Positions 17,528-23,526 of a DNA stretch of 27,408 bases are shown here, piece by piece. Source of the stretch: Paracoccaceae bacterium (GTDB taxonomy: Bacteria > Pseudomonadota > Alphaproteobacteria > Rhodobacterales > Rhodobacteraceae); contig SKMI01000168.1 in the NCBI GenBank assembly GCA_007121115.1, positions 1-27,408 of the forward strand, in the 5' to 3' direction. Both the position numbers and the translations under genes were made by a program. Under the pieces are notes generated by a model that saw only the letters and a list, made by a program, of their open reading frames with translations, ran no database searches and had not been told where the DNA came from. Every line of letters begins with the position of its first letter. Positions within the stretch are counted from its first letter, which is position 1.

Positions 17528-18082
17528 TCACCCGAAGGGCCAGGGGCCAAGCCAGCCGTGGATCCAGCCCACTACCGCCGTCAGCACCAGCGCCGTCACC
17601 ACGGCCGCGCCTTCCTTCCAAGCGGGCGCGGGCGGCGGCGGGGTCCAGTCGCGCCCGGCCCGGTTGATCAGGATGACCGACACCACCGCCCAGGCCAGCA
17701 ACCCGCCGAACAGGATCACGCCCTGCACCGTGCCCACCACCAGCAGATGCGCCACCGCCCAGGCCTTGAACCCGGAAAGCTGCGGATGCCGGATGCGGCG
17801 CGCCAGATTGGTCTGCAGCCCCGAGACCGCGAATAGGTAAAAGCCCACCAGCACCAGCAGGTTGTTGATGTGGGTCAGGAACGGCGGACCCACCCACAGC
17901 CAGATCGGATCGGCCATGCGCCAGCCCAGCACCATCAGCACGATCCCCGCCAGCACGCTGACCCCGACGATGCCCTTGCCGGCCTCGCCCATCTCGGCCC
18001 GGCGTGCCGGGAACAGCCGTTTGAAAAGATGCGGCACCGACCATAGCGCCACCCCGAGGATCAGAACCAGATTGCCCATCAT
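17528..18082 (-). CDS. NnrU family membrane protein
   Basis: A 184-residue integral membrane protein with five to six hydrophobic segments, starting MMGNLVLILGVALWSVPHLFKR. Segments such as LGWRMADPIWLW, NNLLVLVGFYLFAVSGLQ and LARRIRHPQLSGFKAWAVAHLL match the NnrU family. That family was named for a gene linked to denitrification in Rhodobacter but is widespread and not proven to act there; it is related to membrane O-methyltransferase/isomerase-like folds. The first ATG overlaps the mcl2 stop (ATGA), with AAGGGG upstream, so translation is coupled to mcl2. Its role beside malyl-CoA thioesterase is unknown. Confidence 0.88.
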   Translation of the reverse strand: MMGNLVLILGVALWSVPHLFKRLFPARRAEMGEAGKGIVGVSVLAGIVLMVLGWRMADPIWLWVGPPFLTHINNLLVLVGFYLFAVSGLQTNLARRIRHPQLSGFKAWAVAHLLVVGTVQGVILFGGLLAWAVVSVILINRAGRDWTPPPPAPAWKEGAAVVTALVLTAVVGWIHGWLGPWPFG

Positions 18083-18951
18083 TGTGCCCCTTGCATGGTT
18101 GCGATCGCGGCGGCGCGGTCCAGCACCTGCCGCGCGGTCACGATATGCAGATTCTCCACGATCCTGCCATCCACAACCGCGACACCTTCGCCCCGCGCCT
18201 GGGCTTCGTCAAAGGCCGCAATCTGGCGGCGGGCCAGGTCGATCTCGGCCTCGGTGGGGGCAAAGACTTCGTTGGCGATCGCCAGTTGCGCGGGGTGGAT
18301 CAGCGACTTGCCGTCGAATCCCATGTCGCGGCCCTGTTCGCATTCGGCCCGCAGCCCGTCGTCGTCCTTGAACGCATTATACACCCCGTCCACCGCGACG
18401 ATGCCGGCCACCCGCGCCGCCATCAGGCACATCTGTAGCGCGGTCATCAGCGGCATCCGGTCGGCACGGAAACGGCAGCCCATGTCCTTTGCCAGATCGT
18501 TGGTGCCCAGCACGAACCCCGCCATGCGCGGCGCCTGCGCGATCTCCAGCGCGTTCAGCGCGCCGAGCGGGGTTTCCATCATTGCCCAGATGCGCGTGTC
18601 CGCAGTCTCGGGGCGCGCATCCAGCAGGTCGGCGAGCGCGGCCACATCGGCGGCGGCGTTGACCTTGGGCAGCAGGATCGCCTCGGGGCGCGTCCCGGCC
18701 AGCACGTCCAGATCGGCGCGGCCCCAGTCGCTGTCCAGCGCGTTGATCCGCAACAGTTTCGCGCGCGGGCCATAGTCGGTTTCCGCCAGCGCCTGCGCCA
18801 GCAACGCGCGGGCGTTGGCCTTTTCCTCCACCGCAACCGCGTCTTCCAGATCGAAGATGATCGCATCCGCCGCCAGCCCCGCCGCCTTTTCCAGCGCGCG
18901 GCCCTTGGCGCCGGGAATATAGAGGACGGAGCGGAACGGGCGGGTGTCCAT
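18079..18951 (-). CDS. mcl2: (3S)-malyl-CoA thioesterase, CitE-like CoA ester lyase family
   Basis: Mcl2 hydrolyses (3S)-malyl-CoA to malate and CoA, which with malyl-CoA lyase (Mcl1) gives an apparent malate synthase activity in Rhodobacter sphaeroides. The 290-residue protein is a TIM-barrel CitE-like enzyme: RSVLYIPGAKGRALEKA (7-23), IIFDLEDAVA (31-40), LRIN with R68, ILLPKV (92-97), MMETPLG with metal ligand candidate E126, and GTNDLAKD with D152 and D156, then GFDGKSLIHPAQ. It is shorter than typical Mcl1 (about 318), and its position near mch, sdh and mdh matches mcl2 as I recall, so thioesterase is favoured over lyase. ATG 18951 has AAGGAAG about 7 nt upstream; the open frame farther upstream is not conserved. 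Confidence 0.85.
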   Translation of the reverse strand: MDTRPFRSVLYIPGAKGRALEKAAGLAADAIIFDLEDAVAVEEKANARALLAQALAETDYGPRAKLLRINALDSDWGRADLDVLAGTRPEAILLPKVNAAADVAALADLLDARPETADTRIWAMMETPLGALNALEIAQAPRMAGFVLGTNDLAKDMGCRFRADRMPLMTALQMCLMAARVAGIVAVDGVYNAFKDDDGLRAECEQGRDMGFDGKSLIHPAQLAIANEVFAPTEAEIDLARRQIAAFDEAQARGEGVAVVDGRIVENLHIVTARQVLDRAAAIATMQGAQ

Positions 18952-19004
18952 GGGCGTCTTCCTTTTGGCGCGCGCCGACCATGGCAGGGGCGGCCGGGCA
19001 AGAA

Positions 19005-19083
19005 TGTTGCGCCGTAACCTGCATGATCCGACACGAATGACAAGGGGTTTCGCCGCGTTGCAGCAACGGGGGTGTTGCGCCGC
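19005..19083. repeat. TGTTGCGCCG repeats and GTTGCAGCAAC palindrome
   Basis: In the 223 bp between mcl2 and the small secreted protein gene, TGTTGCGCCG occurs at 19005-19014 and 19074-19083. Between them lies the inverted repeat GTTGC-A-GCAAC (19058-19068). GCGTTGCAGCA from that site recurs upstream of mdh near 19552. A -35-like TTGTCA on the minus strand (19044-19039) lacks a good -10. These may be regulator sites for mcl2; this is weakly supported. Confidence 0.35.
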
Positions 19084-19174
19084 GCGCACCAGATTAACCT
19101 GAAAGTCGACAGCGCGCGCGCATCCTGATCGCCTGACATCCGCCCGCTTGCACCCCGACCGAAAGGACCTTGCC

Positions 19175-19480
19175 ATGCCCGCGCGCCTTCTTTCCCTTTG
19201 CGCTGCCCTCTTCCTGCTCACCGCCGCTCCTGCCGCCGCGCAGCAGATGCAATGCGGCGAACGGGACCGCGTGATCGCGCTTCTGACCGAGCGGCTGCAA
19301 CAGGCGGTCCGCGCGCGCGGCATCGCCGGGCGCGCGGTGATGGAGCTTCACGTCGCGCCCGAATCGGGGGACTGGACCATCACCGTGAGCCTGCCCAACG
19401 GGATGACCTGCCTGTTGGCCAATGGCAAAGGGTTCGAGCCGGTCGAAAGCGCCCAACCGGCGCGCGGCACGCCGGTCTGA
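19175..19480 (+). CDS. Small secreted hypothetical protein
   Basis: The 101-residue product begins MPARLLSLCAALFLLTAAPAAAQQ, a textbook signal peptide with likely cleavage after AAA or AAAQ. The mature part is about 78 residues with one Cys near its start (QMQCGERD) and one in the middle (MTCLLANG), which could form a disulfide in the periplasm. The core ELHVAPESGDWTITVSLPNG looks like a beta-rich segment. AAAGGA 7 nt before ATG 19175 supports this start. It lies alone between the divergent mcl2 operon and mdh. I do not recognise a named family. Confidence 0.75.
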   Translation: MPARLLSLCAALFLLTAAPAAAQQMQCGERDRVIALLTERLQQAVRARGIAGRAVMELHVAPESGDWTITVSLPNGMTCLLANGKGFEPVESAQPARGTPV

Positions 19481-19522
19481 CCCGCCCCAGGGCCGCCGCA
19501 GCCCCCGAACGCCCATATGTGG

Positions 19523-19531
19523 GCGCTATCA
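19523..19531. promoter_or_regulatory. GCGCTATCA word upstream of mdh
   Basis: GCGCTATCA is the reverse complement of TGATAGCGC found at 20752-20760 upstream of sucC; neither word occurs elsewhere in the window that I can find. It equals one half of the palindrome TGATAGCGCTATCA, which I recall for LacI-type central-carbon regulators (CceR/PckR) of alphaproteobacteria. It overlaps a hairpin CGCCCA/TGGGCG (19510-19525). Only a half-site is present, so binding is uncertain. Confidence 0.3.
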
Positions 19532-19565
19532 TCCGGTCTGACGCCGATGCTGCGTTGCAGCAGCC

Positions 19566-19594
19566 TTGCGCGCGGGCGCCCGAGCGACTAGGCA
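19566..19594 (+). promoter_or_regulatory. Candidate mdh promoter
   Basis: TTGCGC (19566-19571) and TAGGCA (19589-19594) are spaced by 17 bp and would start transcription near 19601, about 27 nt before the mdh ATG. The match is only moderate. Confidence 0.3.
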
Positions 19595-19627
19595 AGGCGC
19601 GTTCATTCACCGACCGGAGACCAAGCC

Positions 19628-20590
19628 ATGGCCAGACCCAAGATCGCCCTCATCGGAGCGGGGCAGATCGGCGGCACGCTCGCGCATCTCGCCGCGATCA
19701 AGGAACTGGGGGATGTCGTGCTGTTCGACATCGCCGAAGGCACCCCGCAGGGCAAGGCGCTCGATATCGCCGAAAGCGGCCCCTCCGAAGGGTTCGATGC
19801 CGTGCTCAAGGGCACCAACGATTATGCCGATATCGCCGGGGCCGATGTCTGCATCGTCACCGCCGGGGTGCCGCGCAAGCCGGGGATGAGCCGTGATGAC
19901 CTGCTGGGCATCAACCTGAAGGTCATGAAGGCTGTGGGCGAAGGCATCCGCGACAACGCGCCGGATGCCTTTGTCATCTGCATCACCAACCCGCTTGATG
20001 CCATGGTCTGGGCCCTGCGCGAGTTCTCGGGCCTGCCGCATGAAAAGGTCGTGGGCATGGCGGGTGTGCTGGATTCGGCGCGCTTCCGGCATTTCCTGAG
20101 CCTGGAGTTCAACGTCTCCATGCGCGATGTGACCGCCTTCGTGCTGGGCGGGCATGGCGACACCATGGTGCCGCTGGTGCGCTATTCCACCGTGGCGGGC
20201 ATTCCGCTGCCCGATCTGGTGGAAATGGGCTGGACCACGCAGGACAAGCTCGATCAGATCGTCCAGCGCACCCGCGACGGCGGGGCCGAGATCGTGGGTC
20301 TGCTGAAGACCGGATCGGCCTTCTACGCGCCCGCGACCAGCGCCATCGAAATGGCCGAGTCCTATCTGAAGGATCAGAAGCGCCTCTTGCCCTGCGCGGC
20401 CTGGTGCGACGGGCAATTCGGGTTGAAGGGCATGTATGTCGGCGTGCCCACGGTCATCGGCGCAGCCGGGATCGAAAGGATCGTGGACATCAAGCTGACC
20501 AAGGACGAGCAGGCCATGTTCGACAATTCGGTCGGCGCGGTGCGCGGTCTGGTCGAGGCCTGCAAGGGGATCGATTCCAGCCTCGCCTGA
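19628..20590 (+). CDS. mdh: Malate dehydrogenase (LDH-like type)
   Basis: Mdh interconverts malate and oxaloacetate with NAD. The 320-residue protein has the Rossmann motif GAGQIGG (10-16) and Asp34 for NAD selectivity. The mobile-loop arginines are R83 and R89 in AGVPRKPGMSRDD, Asn121 sits in ITNPLD, and substrate Arg152 in DSARF. The catalytic histidine is H176 in GGHGDTMVPL. This is the lactate-dehydrogenase-like malate dehydrogenase of alphaproteobacteria. GGAGA lies 7 nt before the ATG. It is followed by a strong terminator, so it is transcribed apart from the suc operon even though they are adjacent. Confidence 0.98.
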   Translation: MARPKIALIGAGQIGGTLAHLAAIKELGDVVLFDIAEGTPQGKALDIAESGPSEGFDAVLKGTNDYADIAGADVCIVTAGVPRKPGMSRDDLLGINLKVMKAVGEGIRDNAPDAFVICITNPLDAMVWALREFSGLPHEKVVGMAGVLDSARFRHFLSLEFNVSMRDVTAFVLGGHGDTMVPLVRYSTVAGIPLPDLVEMGWTTQDKLDQIVQRTRDGGAEIVGLLKTGSAFYAPATSAIEMAESYLKDQKRLLPCAAWCDGQFGLKGMYVGVPTVIGAAGIERIVDIKLTKDEQAMFDNSVGAVRGLVEACKGIDSSLA

Positions 20591-20616
20591 ACCAACTGCC
20601 CGGACCTTTCCGCCTT

Positions 20617-20646
20617 CGGCCCCGGTTTCCGGGGCCGTTTGCTTTT
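20617..20646 (+). terminator. Rho-independent terminator after mdh
   Basis: CGGCCCCGG (20617-20625) pairs perfectly with CCGGGGCCG (20629-20637) around a TTT loop and is followed by TTTGCTTTT. It starts 26 bp after the mdh stop and is the clearest intrinsic terminator in the window. Confidence 0.9.
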
Positions 20647-20701
20647 CCGGAACCGCCGTTGCCTGCGCGCATCTGTCGCATCATGACGCAGTGCAGCAAA
20701 A

Positions 20702-20737
20702 CGTGATCACAGTTTTTCAAGCTGTGATCACAAGGGC
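20702..20737 (+). promoter_or_regulatory. Paired TGATCACA operator upstream of sucCD-sucAB
   Basis: TGATCACA at 20704-20711 and 20725-20732 have palindromic cores centred 21 bp apart, as upstream of sdhC. They share the same TTTTTC in the spacer and the same AAGGGC flank. The block starts 65 bp after the end of the mdh terminator hairpin and ends 110 bp before the sucC start, so it belongs to the suc operon. On the plus strand it has the same orientation as the sdh copy, so relative to transcription the two copies are reversed. Confidence 0.7.
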
Positions 20738-20751
20738 AGGTTTTCCGCAGT

Positions 20752-20760
20752 TGATAGCGC
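20752..20760. promoter_or_regulatory. TGATAGCGC word upstream of sucC
   Basis: TGATAGCGC lies 20 bp downstream of the second TGATCACA site and matches the reverse complement of the word upstream of mdh (19523-19531). The other half of a TGATAGCGCTATCA palindrome is absent (AAACC follows). Confidence 0.3.
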
Positions 20761-20847
20761 AAACCGGTGAAAAACCCCTTGTTCAGAGCGCGGTTTCGTT
20801 CAAGGAAGGTGCAAGACTGGACCAATAAATCGAGGGGGGCAAGCGCT

Positions 20848-22041
20848 GTGAACATCCACGAATACCAGGCCAAGGGGTTGCTGCGAGGCTATGGAGTGCC
20901 CGTGGCGGAGGGGCGCGCGGTGCTGCGAGCCGAAGAGGCAAAGACCGCAGCCGGGGCGCTGGAGGGCCCGGTGTGGGTGGTCAAGGCGCAGATTCACGCG
21001 GGCGGACGCGGCAAGGGCACGTTCAAGGAAGGGTCGGCAGGCTCGGGCGGCGGCGTGCGGATCGCCAAGTCGGTCGAGGAAGCCGCCGAGCAGGCGCAGG
21101 CCATGCTGGGCCGCACGCTGGTCACCCATCAGACCGGGCCTGCGGGCAAGGCGGTGGGGCGCATCTACATCGAGGAAGGCGCCGAGATCGACCGCGAACT
21201 CTATCTCGCGTTGCTGGTGGACCGTGTCACCTCGCGCGTGAGCTTCGTCTGCTCGACCGAGGGTGGCGTGGACATCGAGGAAGTGGCGGCCAGCACGCCG
21301 GAAAAGATCCTGTCCTTCAGCGTCGATCCGGCCACGGGCATCCAGCCCTTCCACGGCCGCCGGGTGGCCTTTGCGCTGGGGCTTTCGGGCAAGCAGGTCA
21401 AGCAATGCGTGGACCTGGTGGGCAAGCTCTACAAGCTGTTCATGGAGCGCGACGCCGAGATGGTTGAGATCAACCCGCTGATCGTCACCAAGGGCGGCGA
21501 CCTGCGCTGTCTGGACGCCAAGATGGGCTTCGATTCCAACGCGCTCTACCGCCAGCCCGACATTCTGGCGCTGCGTGACGAAAGCGAAGAGGACCCCAAG
21601 GAACTGGCGGCCTCCAAGTTCGACCTCAACTACATCGCGCTGGATGGCGAGATCGGCTGCATGGTCAACGGCGCCGGGCTGGCGATGGCGACCATGGACA
21701 TCATCAAGCTCAACGGCGCGGAGCCGGCGAACTTCCTCGATGTCGGCGGCGGGGCCACGAAGGACAAGGTGACCGAGGCGTTCAAGATCATCACCTCGGA
21801 CCCCAACGTGAAGGGGATCCTGGTCAACATCTTCGGCGGCATCATGCGCTGCGACGTGATCGCCGAGGGCGTGGTTTCGGCGGTGCGCGAGGTGGGCCTG
21901 CAGGTGCCGCTGGTGGTGCGGCTGGAAGGCACCAACGTGGAACAGGGCAAGGAGATCATCAACGCCTCCGGCCTGGATGTGATTGCCGCCGATGACCTGG
22001 GCGACGCGGCGGCGAAGATCGTCAAGGCAGTGAAAGGATAA
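20848..22041 (+). CDS. sucC: Succinyl-CoA synthetase subunit beta (ADP-forming type)
   Basis: With SucD it converts succinyl-CoA, phosphate and NDP to succinate, CoA and NTP. GTG at 20848 gives 397 residues starting MNIHEYQAKGLLRGYGV, the invariant family start; a GAGGGGG tract lies about 10 nt upstream. The frame is open farther upstream, but that part crosses the leader and is not conserved. ATP-grasp features include VVKAQIHAGGRGKGTFK (45-61) and EMVEINPLIV. The C-terminal CoA-ligase domain has LDVGGGATKDKV and NIFGGIMRCDVIAEG. It is the first gene of sucCD-DUF805-sucAB, with 4 bp to sucD. Confidence 0.98.
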   Translation: MNIHEYQAKGLLRGYGVPVAEGRAVLRAEEAKTAAGALEGPVWVVKAQIHAGGRGKGTFKEGSAGSGGGVRIAKSVEEAAEQAQAMLGRTLVTHQTGPAGKAVGRIYIEEGAEIDRELYLALLVDRVTSRVSFVCSTEGGVDIEEVAASTPEKILSFSVDPATGIQPFHGRRVAFALGLSGKQVKQCVDLVGKLYKLFMERDAEMVEINPLIVTKGGDLRCLDAKMGFDSNALYRQPDILALRDESEEDPKELAASKFDLNYIALDGEIGCMVNGAGLAMATMDIIKLNGAEPANFLDVGGGATKDKVTEAFKIITSDPNVKGILVNIFGGIMRCDVIAEGVVSAVREVGLQVPLVVRLEGTNVEQGKEIINASGLDVIAADDLGDAAAKIVKAVKG

Positions 22042-22045
22042 TCCG

Positions 22046-22933
22046 ATGGCCGTACTCGTAGACAAGCACACCAAGGTCATCTGCCAGGGCTTCACCGGCT
22101 CGCAGGGCACCTTTCACTCCGAACAGGCGATCGCCTATGGCACGCAGATGGTCGGGGGCGTGACCCCGGGCAAGGGCGGGCAGGAGCATCTGGGCCTGCC
22201 GGTGTTCGACAGCGTGCACGAGGCGAAGGCGAAGACCGGGGCCAATGCCTCGGCCATCTATGTGCCGCCACCCTTCGCCGCCGACGGCATCCTGGAAGCC
22301 ATCGACGCAGGCATGGAACTGATCGTCTGCATCACCGAAGGCATCCCGGTGCTGGACATGATGCGTGTCAAGCGCGCGCTGGAGGGGTCCAGTTCCATCC
22401 TTGTCGGCCCCAACTGCCCCGGTGTCATCACGCCCGATGCCTGCAAGATCGGCATCATGCCCGGCCATATCCACAAGCGCGGCTCGGTCGGCGTGGTCTC
22501 GCGTTCAGGGACCCTGACCTACGAGGCGGTGAAGCAGACCACCGATGTGGGGCTGGGGCAGTCCACCTGCGTCGGCATCGGCGGCGATCCGATCAAGGGG
22601 ACCGAACACATCGACGCGCTGGAATGGTTCCTGGCCGATGACGAGACCGAGTCGATCATCATGATCGGCGAGATCGGCGGCTCGGCCGAGGAGGAGGCCG
22701 CGCAGTTCCTGATCGACGAGGCCAAGCGCGGGCGCAAGAAACCCACCGCCGGGTTCATCGCCGGGCGCACCGCGCCGCCGGGACGTCGCATGGGCCACGC
22801 GGGCGCCATTGTCGCCGGTGGCAAGGGCGGCGCCGATGACAAGATCGAAGCCATGCAGGCCGCCGGCATCACCGTCGCCGACAGCCCCGCAACCCTGGGG
22901 CAGGCGGTGCTGAAGGCCATGGGGAAAGCGTAG
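22046..22933 (+). CDS. sucD: Succinyl-CoA synthetase subunit alpha
   Basis: SucD binds CoA and carries the phosphohistidine intermediate. The 295-residue protein starts MAVLVDKHTKVICQGFTGSQ, with the CoA-binding Rossmann part containing GFTGSQGTFH (15-24). GPNCPGVITP (121-130) and SRSGTLTYE follow, and GRTAPPGRRMGHAGAIV has the active-site histidine H251. AAAGGA is about 7 nt upstream of the ATG and only 4 bp separate it from sucC. Full length for the family. Confidence 0.98.
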   Translation: MAVLVDKHTKVICQGFTGSQGTFHSEQAIAYGTQMVGGVTPGKGGQEHLGLPVFDSVHEAKAKTGANASAIYVPPPFAADGILEAIDAGMELIVCITEGIPVLDMMRVKRALEGSSSILVGPNCPGVITPDACKIGIMPGHIHKRGSVGVVSRSGTLTYEAVKQTTDVGLGQSTCVGIGGDPIKGTEHIDALEWFLADDETESIIMIGEIGGSAEEEAAQFLIDEAKRGRKKPTAGFIAGRTAPPGRRMGHAGAIVAGGKGGADDKIEAMQAAGITVADSPATLGQAVLKAMGKA

Positions 22934-22972
22934 CCCCGGCCTCGGGACCGGTATCTGGAGGAGATGAGAGCG

Positions 22973-23470
22973 ATGAGCCCGGTCAGTGCCGTCAAGGACG
23001 GTTTCGTCAAGGCCTTCACATTCGCGGGGCGATCGCGCCGCCCGGAATACTGGTGGTTCTTCGGCTTCGTCTTCGTCGGCGCGGCGGTGATCGGCGCGGT
23101 GGAGGCCGCCGCGTTGGGCGCGCCGGGCCGGGTAGTGCGCTTCTTCCAGATCCTGGTGTTCATCCCGTTCCTGGCCGTGGGGTGGCGGCGATTGCAGGAT
23201 ACCGGACGTCCCGGATGGTATCTGCTGATCCCGGTGGCGGTGGTGGTGGCAAGCTGGTTCCTGGTCGGCTCGGCGCCGGGGCAGGTGCTGCCCGAAGGCA
23301 CGATCATCGCCCCCGCGCCGGGGCAGGGGCTGGGCGCCGGGCTCAGCCCGGCGGTGCTGACCGGGGCCACGGTGGCGCAGGTGCTGGCAGGGGTGGTGAT
23401 CGTCTGGTGGATGACCCTGCCCAGCCAGCGCGGCGCCAACGACTACGGCCCCGAACCGCGCGTCCGATAA
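22973..23470 (+). CDS. DUF805 family membrane protein
   Basis: A 165-residue inner-membrane protein. GRSRRPEYWWFFGFVF (residues 19-34) and GWRRLQDTGRPGWYLL are the two DUF805 hallmarks. Four hydrophobic segments are seen, with a Pro/Gly-rich insertion (VLPEGTIIAPAPGQGLGAGL) before the last. Two ATGs compete: 22964 directly abuts GGAGGAG, which is too close, while 22973 leaves 9 nt, so 22973 is chosen. It sits between sucD and sucA, 39 and 56 bp from them, and must be co-transcribed with TCA-cycle genes. DUF805 has no firm function, so a TCA role is only implied by position. Confidence 0.88.
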   Translation: MSPVSAVKDGFVKAFTFAGRSRRPEYWWFFGFVFVGAAVIGAVEAAALGAPGRVVRFFQILVFIPFLAVGWRRLQDTGRPGWYLLIPVAVVVASWFLVGSAPGQVLPEGTIIAPAPGQGLGAGLSPAVLTGATVAQVLAGVVIVWWMTLPSQRGANDYGPEPRVR

Positions 23471-23526
23471 TGCGGGATGGCCGCCACCGAAACCGACCCC
23501 GTTCACCGTAGCGCAAGGGTGCAGAC

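Noticed and set aside
20800..22110. A 436-codon open frame opposite sucC
   Set aside because: Antisense shadow of sucC; no domain, and it would cross the regulatory leader of the suc operon.
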